Assembly: GCA_963920525.1 (NCBI GenBank)
Contig: OY986437.1
Coordinates: 54,483,830-54,547,829, forward strand
Length of the DNA: 64,000 nucleotides
Direction: 5' to 3'
DNA from: Dichetophora obliterata
Taxonomy: Eukaryota > Arthropoda > Insecta > Diptera > Sciomyzidae
Part shown: one piece after another, positions 10,512 to 22,877 of the stretch
Position numbering within the stretch: the first letter of the stretch is position 1
Layout: each line of letters starts with the position of its first letter
Program-made: the position numbers and the translations under genes
Notes under the pieces: model-generated
The model's input: the letters and a program-made list of their open reading frames with translations, nothing else
Told to the model about the DNA's origin: nothing
Database searches by the model: none

Positions 10512-11501
10512 ATGTAAATTAGGGCGGGTTGATTTTTTTATTTGTTAATCGTATAGCAAAAACATAAACTACATAAAATTCTAAGAAAATTCTCCGAAGA
10601 GACCATGTATCTAAAATAAAATCCTAATCCGCGCCTCTCGACTTGAAAATTTATATGCCCCCTTTTCTACACTCAAAATTTTTTTACATTAAAAAAATAT
10701 TCACCCAAGTAAAAAAGATTGTATATAATTTTATATTTAATATTTTTATAAGGAACATAGATAAACAAGTCTTATTTTATAATGCAAATAAAAACAAACA
10801 AAAGAATTGTTTTCACTCAAACAATATTTCAGTAATTTTTCAGTAATTTTTTTACCATAAACAAATTTTTTGTCATTAAAAGAAATAAGGTCTAATACAT
10901 ACAAAGAAGCAATTATAGAATACAAAGAAAACTTTACTTATTGGTTATATGTTAATTTTGTTGTCTTTTTTACTCTCCATTCTAGGTACTTTGGCACGAC
11001 TTTCTATAGTTACTACTATTTGATCTATATTTCTATAGATAAAATAAACTGGATTAGAGGTCATGCTTTTTTCCTGTTTTAAGAAGTATGTTCTGCATAT
11101 TTTATTCCAAAAAAAAAATATTTTTAATTATTCTTTGTTTTTTGCAAAACGCAGTTTAGGTAAAACGTGTTCTAACTATTTTTCATATAGAACGCAAATT
11201 AGAGGAGATGCAAATTGGGGTTCAACTGCTTTTTTGATAATTGAATATTTTGATTAGTCTCAAAACAAAATCTGTATTGCGTAAACTATAATATAATAAA
11301 ACATAATAGCTATATTTAAAAAAAAAATTTTAGCGAAAGAAGAGGAAAAAAAATTTAAAGTCGAGAGGCGCGGATTAGGGTTTGATTTTAGACCTATGCT
11401 TTCTTCGGAGAATTATCTTAGAATTTTATGTAGATTACGTTTTTGCTATACGATTTTTCATTCTTTTTCATCCATACAAATCAACCCACCCTAATTTACA
11501 T
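10512..11501. mobile_element. Foldback element, TIR ...TTAGGGCGGGTTGATTT
   Basis: About 150 bp at the left (from ATGTAAATTAGGGCGGGT) are the inverted complement of about 150 bp at the right (to ACCCACCCTAATTTACAT). Both arms share inner blocks such as AATCCGCGCCTCTCGACTT. The AT-rich centre contains small frames without family resemblance. The terminal motif TTAGGsyGGGTyGATTT is shared with the element at 21786-22564. Confidence 0.75.
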
Positions 11502-12103
11502 ATATAATTTTATACATACGACTGTGCAAAATGCTTTAAACATGTTTCCTATCGAAACAGGAGGAACACATTTGGATTTCAGTTTATTTATTGTAATTTT
11601 TACTTTGCATTTAAACTATATTGAGCCTTGAACGTCGAATAAATGTACGTGCCATAAAGCGCATTTTTAATATAGTATCTTCCGAGTTTTGTAAGCACAG
11701 ATGTTAGATGCAAACTTGAATTTTGTAACGGACCTAACTTTGGAAAGGTTTTTCTTAGATTATTGTCGTTAGATTGTCGATATATATTACTAATTTTTTA
11801 CCAACGAAATAAAATGGCATTACCATAAATTTGGCGATTAGGGCTCGATATCTAAGATCTTTACCATATCTTAAATATAGTACCTAATTAATAAACTAAC
11901 TAATTCGAATCTTACCAAAGATATTTAGGAGCTAACTTAAGATAGTTTTTGAGTCTTGTTTTTGAAAAATATGAAAGCGAAATATTTATCTTTTTAACTT
12001 GTAGTTTTGAACCTTGTGATTGCAGCGGCAAGTAATGAAGATGTTTTTAAAAATGTTTTGTTTTGGTTAAGATGACAGTCTACTAGAAAGAATTCATTTA
12101 TCA
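11502..12103. other. 3' flank of the K+ channel gene
   Basis: AT-rich sequence that should hold the channel's 3' UTR on the minus strand. I see no close AATAAA that I would commit to, and no other gene. Confidence 0.4.
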
Positions 12104-15100
12104 TCATCTGCATCGAAAGCAGGCCTTAAAAGCTCTCTTAAAGCTGCGCAAGTTGTGTATTACTTGTTCCTGTTAGGATGTAAAAATAGTTTTATATTTT
12201 TATTACAATGTCAATAAGTAGCAATTATTCAAACGAACCTGCATTAAATTGAAACACATAGCAATCAACGCCATGCCTAGCAAAAGGTATACAGCGCAGA
12301 GTATAAAGCTCACCTCGACCTTGTCTTTATCGGCGCCTATCTGTTTTGAAAAACGATTTTAGAAAAAAAATAAAATGTTTAAAAAACTTCAATCTAAAAG
12401 AAAATGTTGTAAAATAAGGTATTTAATAATGCTTCAAAATGTATAAATCATGCTTCAAAATGTATAAATCATGCTGTTTTGCAGAAAATTTATCCCTCAC
12501 GGGGTACTTTTTTTAATATAAAATAATCTTTATTATAATTAAATTAGCCCAAATTTTTATTTCGATATGTCCAACGTATAAGTTGGTAACTCAAGATACC
12601 AAGTTTTTTATGATAACTCTTTAAGTTTTGTTTTCGTAATAAAAATAAAATTTAAAACCGAAATTGGGTACAGAAACTCGTACTTTTATCTCTCATCTTT
12701 AAGCCCCTGTACTTAGTTTTACTTCTTTGTATCATTTGCAAAACAAAATCTTCACTTATATAGTCTCACCTCAAATTTTTTACTATTGAGTTACCGACTT
12801 GTACCCCAGCAAAATTTTTGTTACAAATATGGCATGTATTCTTAGGGACACTGCTTCCAGAAGACATACTATAAATCCAATTTTGCTTCTTCTAAGCCTT
12901 ATCAAGAAGAGCTTTCAAGAAGCATTCTCATAAACCACTTCGCAAAAACCTTCAAATAGCATTTAATTTCAATTATTTTTTGATGTATTTTTTAATTTTT
13001 CGGCGTGAAAATCGGGAAAAGGGATATTTTACGTGGATTTTTTTAAACCCCCAACAAAACCCAACACTTCTCATATCCTACACTAAAATCGCGAAAAAAT
13101 CGGGAAAAGGGATATTTTACGTGGATTTTTTAAGCCCCCCTAACCACAAAAACCATTTCATTCCATGGAATGCCTTCTTAAAGGTCTCCTCAAAAATACC
13201 TACTAGAATACTTTCATTTAAGGGCTCAAAGAAATCTTCCATTGAAAAAATTCTGGAAGCACTTCGAGAGAAGACTAAGGGCCAATTTTTCAGTGCGTGT
13301 TTAAACTCTAGTTAAATTAAACCGGCTTAACTCACCAAAATTGGACGTTTTAACCCGGTTTAACTAGATATTTTACCATTCGTTGAAGTTAAATTGACTT
13401 AAATAATCATATAATGTTTTTTTTTTGCCTAAACCGAGTTTAAACGCTCAATTTTGGTGAGTTAAACTCGGTTTAATTTGACTAGAGTTTAAACTCTCAC
13501 TGAAAAATTGGCCCGAAGGAAAGCATTCCTCCCAATGACATGCATATGTTAAAAGAATGCCTTCTGGGTATGAAATTGGAAGGGATGGAATGCAAGACTT
13601 TCCCTTCCACTTTACCTTCTTTTGGAAGCACTCTTTTTGCTGGGACGTTGCACGTATTGATTTATACATACCACACGATCTCCTGGTACCAAATCTCCAA
13701 AGCCAATACTGCTAAGCGAAATAAAACAAAAGTAACTGCCATCAAGATAACCCCAATCTTCCCAACGTCCAAAGAGTATAGCGCCCGAGAGAATATAGCT
13801 ATGAAAAAAAGCAATGCCCTTTATCTATCTCTATAGCTACTTATATATAACAATATTAACAACCAACTTACGTTATCATTATCATAATACACACTGTCAA
13901 TGGTACCGTGATTTCATCAGTGCTTCCGAGTATCTCTTGTTCAACATCCGTATCATTTTCCTCTTGCAACATTTCCAGTGTTGTCGTTGTCGGTGTTGAA
14001 CTCTCTGTTTCTTCGCTACATTCCTCACTTATGCTTGACGTCGAACTGCTTCCATCACTGCTACTACTATTTTTGCTTTGGCGTGCATTCTCCATATCAT
14101 GAAACTATTGGAGGTGAAAATACAATTGTTTCTTTAAAAATACAATTCAGTTTTTAACTTCACTCTCACCGCCTTATTCATCGCCATCAGTCGGATTTTC
14201 TTACGTTCGCGTAGAATTCGCCTTTTTGCTACTCCAGGGCAAATACGACACAAACACAATTTCGAGTATATCCATTTGAAGGACTTTGCGAGTACATCGC
14301 CGATATTGGAAAGGTAGAGTAGAAAGAGCGGCATTCCGATGATGGCATATAGTATGGTCACCATTTTGCCCCAATCAGACTTAGGTGCTATATTGCCGTA
14401 ACCTAACGAAATCAGACATATATGCATATGAGATCAACGTTGAAATATTAAAAATTTGTTACTTAATAAGAAGGATAAAGTATTTTAATTAAAATATCTC
14501 GTTCACACGATACAAGCCCTTAGATTTGATGGCAATTTTATGACAATTAACACACAGAGATAATTACTTTGCTTGAATCAAGCAAATAAGCAAAACTTTG
14601 CTCAATCACGGTGTGATTTTAGAAAAAGATTGCTAAATTGTATTTACTCCTCATGTATTTAGGAAAAAGCAAAATTTTGATTAAATTCATGCAAAATTTT
14701 GATAAATTATTATGAATTGCAAAAGCAAATTTCTACTTAATTTAAGCAAATATTTGCTAAGTTAGAGTAAGCTCAAATAGCAAATTTTTACTTAACTCAT
14801 GCAAATATTTGCTAAGTTATTATTAACTCAAATAGCAAATTTTTGCTCTATTCAAGAAAATTTATTTAAAACACACGAGCAAACGTTTATTCTTAATGAA
14901 GAAAATTAGGCTACAATTGATTAGCCATTGCGATGGTTGAATGGATAAGCCCATGCACTTACACTCAATTATGCTAGATTTCAGCAAAAACTAATCAAAA
15001 TTTGCTTTTTTGAATTAAGTAGAAATTTGCTTTTTCAGTTTATAATAACTTAGCAAAATTTTGCTTGAATTTAATCGAAAATTTACTTAGTTATTATCAG

Positions 15101-18100
15101 GGCTAAGATTTCGTCATCTTTTTTCCGCTGCTTCTAAGACATTTCCTGCTTATTTAGAACGTCCATTTATTTTTCCTAAATTCTAAATATGAAAAGTTTT
15201 TAGGTAATTTTTTCGTCATATTTTATTGGTTTTAGTTTTCAGGCAATTTTTACTAGATTTAGGGCATTTTAGGGCATTCTATTTTTCTGACACGTAGAAA
15301 TTTTGTTAAAACGTATTTTTTATTTTTATTTGTGCTTGTTTTAAATCATACGTGAGAATCTTTATTGCAATTAAGTTTTAAGAAATTGAAACTGCAGCAA
15401 ATGTGTGTCATACAGTGTAATCTCATGTTAGACTTTCCAAAAGTTTTTGACACTAGGGTGGATCCTAAAAATGTGTTTTTTTATTTTATACTTTTTGTGT
15501 GTGCTGGCAGTATTAAGGGATTGCTGATTTCGAACCGGATGTTAAAATTTCAAAAAGTATTTTTGACACTAGGATGGACCCTGAAAACGTGTTTTTTGTA
15601 CTCTTTGTATTTTATGTGGTGGCATTATTTAGTGGTCGCTGATTTCGAATCTGATTTTAGAATTTCAAACAATTTTTTATTACTAGGGTGGACCCTAAAT
15701 ATGTGGTTTTTGTTTCATAACCTTTTTAGATTCGTTGAATGCTGATTTTAATCTTATGTTAGAATTTTAAAAAAAGCCCTTAAAATGTGTTTTTTTATAC
15801 TCTTTGTATATAAGCTGGCAGTATTAAAGGGTCGCTGATTTGGAACCTGATGTAAGACTTTCAAAAAGTTTTTTGACACTAGGGTGGACCCTAAACATTT
15901 TTTTTGTATACTCTTTGTATATGTGCTGCAAATATTCAGGGATCGCTGATTTCAAACCTGATGTTACAACTTCAAAAAGTTTTTTGACACTAGGGTGGAC
16001 CCTAAAAATGTTTTTTTTTTGTTTTATACTTTTTGTGTATGTGCTGGCAGTAATAAGGGGACGCTGATTTCGAACCTAATGTTAAAATTTCAAAAAGTTT
16101 TTGACACTAGGGTGGACCCTAAAAAAGCTTTTTTTTCCTTATACTTTTTGTGTATGTGCTGGCAGTAATAAGGAGACGCTGATTTCGAACCAAATGTTAA
16201 AATTTCAAAAAGTATTTTTGACACTAGGATGGACCCTGAAAACGTGTTTTTATACTCTTTGTATTTTATGTCGTGGCATTATTTAGGGGTCGCTGATTTC
16301 GAATCTGATTTTAGAATTTCAAACAATTTTTTATTACTAGGGTGGACCCTAAATATGTGGTTTTTGTTTCATAACCTTTTTAGATTCGTTGAATGCTGAT
16401 TTTAATCTTATGTTAGAATTTTAAAAAAAGCCCTTAAAATGTGTTTTTTATACTCTTTGTATATAAGCTGGCAGTATTAAAGGGTCGCTGATTTGGAACC
16501 TGATGTAAGACTTTCAAAAAGTTTTTTGACACTAGGGTGGACCCTAAACATTTTTTTTGTATACTCTTTGTATATGTGCTGCAAATATTCAGGGATCGCT
16601 GATTTCAAACCTGATGTTACAACTTCAAAAAGTTTTTTGACACTAGGGTGGACCCTAAAAATGTTTTTTTTTTGTTTTATACTTTTTGTGTATGTGCTGG
16701 CAGTAATAAGGGGACGCTGATTTCGAACCTAATGTTAAAATTTCAAAAAGTTTTTGACACTAGGGTGGACCCTAAAAAAGCTTTTTTTTTCCTTATACTT
16801 TTTGTGTATGTGCTGGCAGTAATAAGGGGACGCTGATTTCGAACCTAATGTTAAAATTTCAAAAAGTATTTTTGACACTAGGATGGACCCTGAAAACGTG
16901 TTTTTATACTCTTTGTATTTTATGTGGTGGCATTATTTAGGGGTCGCTGATTTCGAATCTGATTTTAGAATTTCAAACAATTTTTTATTACTAGGGTGGA
17001 CCCTAAATATGTGGTTTTTGTTTCATAACCTTTTTAGATTCGTTGAATGCTGATTTTAATCTTATGTTAGAATTTTAAAAAAAGCCCTTAAAATGTGTTT
17101 TTTTATACTCTTTGTATATAAGCTGGCAGTATTAAAGGGTCGCTGATTTGGAACCTGATGTAAGACTTTCAAAAAGTTTTTTGACACTAGGGTGGACCCT
17201 AAACATTTTTTTTTATATACTCTTTGTATATGTGCTGCAAGTATTCAGGGATCGCTGATTGCAAACCTGATGTTACAACTTCAAAAAGTTTTTTGACACT
17301 AGGGTGGACCCTAAGAATGTTTTTTTTTATACTTTTTGTGTATGTGCTGGCAGTATTAAGGGGACGCTGATTTCGAACTTAATGTTACAATTTCAAAAAG
17401 TTTTTGACACTAGGGTGGACCCTGAAAATGTGTTTTTTGCTTTATACATTTTGTTAGGCTTCCCAGAAGTCTAGGACAAAATAAGAGAACTTTTGGCAAA
17501 AAAAAAAAAAGAGGACAAAAAGACACTTTTTCAAAATTCAATAAAATTTATTGCAAAGTAAAAACATCAAAAAAATATTTTTTTTAAATATTTTTTTCGG
17601 TCTTTTAGTTTTAAAAACATTTGTTATAAAATAAATACATAAAAATAAATGTTAATAAAAAACATTTTACACTTATTATTTCAAAAAGTTAAAACAAACT
17701 TGAGGTTAGAAGTAAATGAGACCAAATCAAATTCAATCATATTTGATTTTTTTCTATAAAGTCTTTTCAACTGAAGTAACAAACAAGATCAAATTGTGAC
17801 TAACTTATCAAGCTTCCTCAGAATCATACTTAAAACTTTCTTGAGCTTGTTTTAAAAACCGTTTCTGTTTTAACATGCATCGAAAAACTGCAAGCACAAT
17901 ACGTTTTTGAATATATAATTTTTTGTTAAAAAAGCTCGAATTGTTTCTTTCATTTGACCACTTCAAGCCCATTGATGAAAAAATCTTTCGACGTAAGCGT
18001 TTTGGGCAGGCAACGAAAAAAAGAACTGACAAATTTTTTAAACTTTGAAAGTATATATCTTGGTTGGCAAATCAAATTAATATATTACTAAGCGTCATTT

Positions 18101-20639
18101 ATGCAATCTGTTTTCCATAAGTTAATAAATTCGATACAGTTAAGTATTTTATTTAAATTTATCCATTCCAAAACTGAAAATTTTTTAGATTCTTTGGACC
18201 ATGCTCTTAAGTAATCATAAGATATTTTGTGCAGGTTTTGGGCAGATTTTTTTGAAAGATTTATATATCAAGTAAAATTCCCTGGTACGTTTTTTCTTAA
18301 TATTAGTGAGGGCCAGAGATATACATTTTTTATTAAAATGCTCGTTTTTGACTGTTTCAAAATTAATTGCGCAATACTGTACAAATATTTTTGAACAAAA
18401 CCTTATTTTTTCTTTCATTTAAACCTGAAACTAAACCTTCAAAACAAATTTAGGGTTAATCGATGTCTCTAAAGGGGTGAAAAAATTGTTAGGACGAAAT
18501 CGTCATAGTGGACACATAACGTATGCAAAAATATAGTGGTCACAGCTAGGGTTAAGTAACGTTTGTTCAGGGATGGCGTTCAGAATTGCCATATAGCTAT
18601 TAACTTGCAAATCAGTGTTGATACTTTTCATGAAAAATTCTCTGTGTGCATTTTTAGTAAATTTTTTAATAGATATATCTTGTCCCCAATAAAAGAAGAG
18701 GACTTTTAATTTAAAAAAAAAAAATAAAAAAAGATATCGAGAAAAAAAAGAGAACATGTTCTCTTTAAAAGAGATATGATGGCAACGCTACTCTTTGTGT
18801 ATGTGCTGGCAATATTAAGGGGTCATTGATTTTAAATCTAATGTTAGAATTTAAAAAAATTTTTACACTAGGGTGGACCCTAAAAATGTGTATTTGTTTT
18901 ATACTCTTTGTAGATGCGCTGGTCGCTGAATTCTATCTGAATTTCAAAATTTTTTTGACACTAGGGTGGACCCTTAAAATTTTTTTTTTGTTTTACATTC
19001 TTAAGTAAGTCCATTTTTCAATCCAACTTTTCAATCAATTTAAGCTCCATACGAGGAACATGATGAAATGAAAGTTAATATTTTAAATAATTTACTTTTT
19101 ATAACATTTTTAAGCACTCTAATGTGTACATTTTTTTCAAAGCCTTTGTAGTCTAGTGAAGAGTACGCTAGACTATCAAGTCAGAGGTCCCTGGTTCGAA
19201 TCCGGGCTTGGGTATGGTTCTTTTCACTGTCTTTGTTCTTTCCTACATTTAAGAATTATGGAAAACTAATAACCAGAGCTAAAGTGTGGAAAGTGTGGAA
19301 TTAAAAGGACAGGAACACAACTAAGAACTGGAAATGCTTGCCGAGGTTAAGGCTTAACACTAGCCTCGGTCAAAAGCAATTCAAATTGTCGTTCACGGTT
19401 GTTTCACCTAATCAATAATTCACGTATGGTTCCAATAAATTCCTCTAAATAATCTATCCCTTTTCTTTCAGGTCAAAGACCAAACCTTGGTTGTATAAGG
19501 CGTATGCCCTAGTTCTTTGATCTTTAAAAAAAAAAAAAAAGCATCGGCCGAAATAAATATAAAGTTACGTTTGTTAGCGGTAAAATATGGGACATCTGCC
19601 AACACTATCCATACGTCACGGTCTACTATCATATATATACGAACTCTTTTCGAACAAAATTTTAGACAAATAAATTCGCTTTGCCTATAAGATCCAGAAA
19701 TTATTTTTTTTAGAATTTAACGTAGAATACAAAAATCAAAATTACGTCTTAAATAAGTTGATCCGCCCTATAAAAATTTAAAAATTATCGCTATTAAAAA
19801 TCTGAATCCTGGAATCGCTGAATTAACCGGGAAATTCATATTTTTTATTATTTATATTTTTTAATACTTTTCTTACCAATTTAACTGGTGAATAACAATT
19901 GACTAAAAATAATATTAAAATTTAAAAAAAAAGTCGGTAACATGTCCACAAAACATTTGAATATATCCATAAAGTTATTAGGGATAATAATTAAATAGAA
20001 TAATTTCGAATTTATTTTTTGTTCCCCATTCAGTTTAAGTGTTCTTTGACTTTTTCTAAAGTTGAACTCACCAATTGTCGTTATAACGGTAAGAGAATAA
20101 AGAAAAGAACCGGAAAAAGTCCACTGTTTCTCAACATCCTGACCCTTTAATTCTTTCCGCACAACTGCACGTTGATATTTCAACAATATTTTATCGACTC
20201 TGAGAAAAGAAAATAATAGAAGGTAGATTTGTTAGTTATTATTTTCTGTTGCATAAAATTTGATGAAACCTACATTTCAGTAAACTTACGATGGTCATAG
20301 AAACTCATGTCTCGTGCTGTTACGTCCCATAAACTTTCCAGACAATCAGCGGTGAAATTTCGTTCCTGAAATTTATGTGGTTTCGTGGTACGAAGTCGTT
20401 CGTATTCGTAAATTTCAATGGCTTGGAAAATAAAGGCACCTGTAAATATCGCTAAAATATGTAACTCAACAAAATTTTTAAAAATCTATAACCAACCTAC
20501 CGCCAATTGTGTACATTATGACGAGCAATATTATGCCAACATTGCTGAACATGAACGCGGTAAAGTGTCGAAAATGCTCCTTGAACCTTTCGAACGGTGG
20601 CTTTTGACGCCGTCTCGAAGAACCACGACGCGAGGACAT
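12104..20639 (-). CDS. Two-pore-domain (K2P) potassium channel, 391 aa, 8 exons
   Basis: Exons: 20639-20501, 20439-20290, 20197-20072, 14402-14170, 14104-13872, 13798-13672, 12340-12239, 12169-12104. Every junction is GT-AG and in phase, giving 391 residues. That is a typical size for the fly sandman/galene-like K2P channels. TM1 is around residues 28-56 (ending GAFIFQAIE). A glycosylation site NFT and a cap cysteine lie near 74-79. Filter 1 is TIGYG at 137-141, followed by [12 protein letters not shown]2 follows, then a cytoplasmic loop with a Ser- and Glu-rich insertion (about 217-285). TM3 starts at [11 protein letters not shown]. Filter 2 is SIGFG at 324-328, with GDLVPGD after it. TM4 is about 345-368 and the basic tail ends FRCR. 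Two such subunits would form a leak channel that sets resting potential in the plasma membrane. The exon 3 acceptor is the second AG of CTCAGAG; the first would shift the frame. The gene looks intact despite its transposon-filled introns. Confidence 0.93.
13009..13135. repeat. Short direct duplication in a K2P intron
   Basis: The block AAATCGGGAAAAGGGATATT plus the following ~20 bp is present twice about 87 bp apart, both times followed by a C-run. Lies in intron 6 of the channel gene. Confidence 0.6.
13279..13514. mobile_element. 236-bp MITE in intron 6 of the K2P gene
   Basis: Terminal inverted repeats GGGCCAATTTTTCAGTG and CACTGAAAAATTGGCCC. Long imperfect arms follow, both carrying AACTCTAGT/ACTAGAGTT and CCAAAATTG/CAATTTTGG blocks, with a T-rich centre. 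Non-coding. No clear target-site duplication was found. Confidence 0.8.
14520..15110. repeat. Foldback-like tandem repeat, ~60-bp unit
   Basis: Units of the type AGCAAATTTTTACTTAACTC plus ATGCAAATATTTGCTAAG repeat at about 14710, 14768 and 14825. They appear inverted at about 15003-15080. The ends carry AGCCCT and AGGGCT. It looks like an AT-rich non-autonomous element. Confidence 0.5.
15400..17455. repeat. Higher-order satellite, ~115-bp monomers in a ~653-bp unit
   Basis: About 16 monomers share the box GACACTAGGGTGGACCCTAA and the box GCTGATTTCGAACCTGATGT. Monomers vary, but a block of five monomers plus a longer spacer repeats almost unchanged at 653 to 657-bp steps (for example starts near 15840, 16493 and 17149). 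That is a true higher-order repeat. Frames inside are identical between copies only because the DNA is duplicated, so they are not genes. Confidence 0.9.
17456..18785 (-). mobile_element. Decayed hAT element inserted in the satellite
   Basis: The satellite stops at 17455 and resumes at 18786. The 1.3-kb insert has minus-strand frames. One (18032-17808) carries a segment like the hAT C-terminal dimerisation region ([14 protein letters not shown]). Others at 18418-18215 and 18757-18503 are short fragments. The flanks TACATTTT and TACTCTTT could be a decayed 8-bp duplication. No intact transposase remains. Confidence 0.5.
18786..18990. repeat. Satellite monomers beyond the hAT insertion
   Basis: Two more diverged monomers with the CACTAGGGTGGACCCT box continue the array on the far side of the insertion. 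This shows that the array predates it. Confidence 0.85.
19141..19541 (+). mobile_element. tRNA-derived SINE, ~400 bp, poly(A) end
   Basis: The head is tRNA-like, with an A-box-like TAGTCTAGTGAAGAG and a perfect B box GGTTCGAATCC, followed by an unrelated body and a terminal run of about 15 A. It is not a tRNA gene because the acceptor stem does not pair. A second copy of the same family, sharing head and the start of the body (TTTAAGAATTATGGAAA), lies on the minus strand near 37160-37425. Confidence 0.8.
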
Positions 20640-20971
20640 CTTTTCAAAACCTATGCGGTTTTTTACCCAAAATGTCCTATTCTATTAGCAGTGCAGGTTG
20701 CGTTGAGGTCGAAATTTGTATCTTCTTCGATATTTAGTGAAATGTCTTATTTTAATGTCTATGGCGGAGTTGGTCCTAACTCCGTTAAATGTTTTGATGT
20801 TGTACAGATGCTTTGCCTTTGACATTCTTTGGCTTCGATATAGAGTTTAACATTAGAACCAATTTCAATAACGGGGCAATTGTTTCTTCTAAAAAAAAAA
20901 TCAGAAAAATAATAAGTTTTGTATAGTAAAAAAAATGTATTTCTTAGTAAAGAGAATATAAAAAAATTACT
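20640..20971. other. 5' flank of the K2P gene
   Basis: Sequence upstream of the channel ATG, presumably 5' UTR and promoter. No TATA box or other motif stands out. An overlapping + strand frame here is the complement of exons 1-2 and not a gene. Confidence 0.4.
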
Positions 20972-21307
20972 TTAACCCTGGATAACCAAACATATTTCTA
21001 ATACGTTATAACTAATGCTACCAACTAATTTTATTAAAAAATAAGTATATTTGCTACTTGGAACACTGAAAAGTAAGTATTTGTAAGTATAATTTTTAAA
21101 AATAAGTATAAGTATATCACCTTAGAAAAAAATTTTAATATTTTCTTGATATTATTTATTAATATAAGAACCAATAGAACCCACAATATTCCGTAAGTGT
21201 TATCACGCCCTCCTTTTGTTCTTCTCGAAAAGTTTTGTGTAGGCAATCTAACTAAAACCGAAATTCTTCAGATAAAAAAAAAAATTAATTTTATATATTT
21301 GCAGTTC

Positions 21308-21560
21308 ATATACCCAGTGAACCAAAACTATCATTCACAAAAAATTCATTTTCGACACTCATAAATGAACCCTTGTGGACTTATTCGCCGGACTAAAATG
21401 CCTCTCAAAGCGAACCTTTTTTTCTTCAGAAGTGAGTTAATAAAAGAATCATCAAAGTTATTTTTCGGTACTCATACATTAACAATTTTTAACATTAACT
21501 CATTCACCGGACTGAATTGCCTCTCAAAATCGAACCTTTTTTCGAAAATGAGTTAAAAAA
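21308..21560. repeat. Short tandem duplication with CCAGTG end
   Basis: A block with ATTCGCCGGACTAAAATGCC and CTCAAAGCGAACCTTTTTT occurs twice in variant form (about 21385 and 21505). It may be a truncated relative of the foldback at 25316, which also begins ATACCCAGT. Confidence 0.4.
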
Positions 21561-21785
21561 CTAACTATAGAAATGCACTTTTTAATAATTAACATTTTGC
21601 TATGGAATAAATTTTCACAAATTTAATCTTCTCTAGCAAGAACATTGATCATGCAAATTAAAAAAAAAAACAAAAATTTACAAAAAAAAAAAATTCTTTC
21701 CGAAAACGTACTCAAAACTCAAAAGTTATACGTACTTTCAAAGTAGTGAAATAAAAATAAAATAAAAAAATCAGATTCAAATGAA

Positions 21786-22564
21786 TTAGGCTGGGTCGAT
21801 TTGCAAGCCTATGTTGCCTGAGCAATTTTCGGATCGGGCATGAAAAGTTATTAAAAAAGGGGCGATAGAGGTGCACTTAACCCTATCACATTTTCAATTT
21901 TGTGAATTTTTTCTTTAGGATTTTTTTTTTCCAAAAATTTTTGTATATAAACGTGCACAGCTAGAACAAAACTGATACCAGAAATGAAATCTTCGTACCA
22001 GACTCAACCTAAAACCGGTCTCACATTGATACGTTTTAATACAAAAATTTATCGTTCTTTGGTTTTTAGATCCCCCTAGGTGGAGCTGTGTTCGATTTTT
22101 TGAAAAAATTGTATTAATAAACCGATAAAAAACGACCACAGCGCAACCTAGGGGGATCTAAAAAAAGAAAAAATTTCCGGGTCACAAACACATGTGAATA
22201 TAAGGTGGAAAGCTCTTGTGGTTCAGCCGTGATGGTCAAAAACCTTGAATTTAGTGAATTTTTTTCTTTAGGAATTTTTTACGATAAATTTTTGTTTAAA
22301 AACGTATAAATGTGAGACCGGTTTTTGGTTGAGTCGGGTATGAGAATTTCATTTCTGGCATCAGTATTGTTCTATCTATGCACGTTTATATACAAACATT
22401 TTTGGAAAAAAATTCCTAAAGAAAAAATTCACAAAATTGAAGATGTGATAGGGTTAATTGCACCCCTATGGCCCTCTCATTTTTTTATAATTTTTCATGC
22501 CTGATCCGAAAATCGCCCAGGCAACATCAATTTTTTTACCTCCATACAAATCAACCCAGCCTAA
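21786..22564. mobile_element. 779-bp foldback element, TIR TTAGGCTGGGTCGATTTG
   Basis: Arms of roughly 300 bp: the left begins TTAGGCTGGGTCGATTTG and the right ends CAAATCAACCCAGCCTAA. Both arms contain CAACCTAAAACCGGTCTCA-type and ATAAACGTGCA-type blocks in inverted order. The centre holds a second small palindrome (AGATCCCCCTAGG / CCTAGGGGGATCT). Non-coding. Confidence 0.85.
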
Positions 22565-22877
22565 ATTGTATACAGAGATCAAAGCAAAGCTATCATTATT
22601 CGCCCTCAGCTGCATTAACTAGCTTGTTTTCTTTTTGCTTGAAATCATATTTGTCTTGGCTGGAAATGTTCTTTAATATGTCCAGTCTTGTCTTTAAAAA
22701 TTTGTAAAATTCGATACAGCTGTATTCAATATTATTTTTTACAAATAAAATTAACTCCAGTGTCTGTATTTTTAACGCTGTTGACTCCGATTTCCAAACT
22801 TTCTATGCTTTTGCAAGCAAAAGTTCAACCAGAGCTAAAAAGTAAGCATGAATAAGTATAAATCTTAAAAGTAAGTA

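Larger units (their letters stand above)
14403..20071 (-). other. 5.67-kb third intron of the K2P gene
   Basis: This intron separates filter 1 residues TIG from YG, so a splice junction falls inside the selectivity-filter codons. It contains a foldback-like repeat (about 14520-15110), a higher-order satellite (15400-17455, resumed 18786-18990), an hAT relic (17456-18785) and a tRNA-derived SINE (19141-19541). No exon-like sequence was found in it. Confidence 0.85.

Noticed and set aside
15365..16836. Several + strand frames of 60-126 codons, two of them identical in translation
   Set aside because: They are produced by the higher-order satellite. Identical peptides 653 bp apart reflect DNA duplication and not genes.
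19151..19212. Possible tRNA gene with a perfect B box
   Set aside because: The acceptor stem does not pair, and the sequence continues into a SINE body with a poly(A) tail; a second copy shares the same body.
20418..20822. 134-codon + strand frame at the start of the channel gene
   Set aside because: It covers exons 1-2 and an intron of the K2P gene on the opposite strand.
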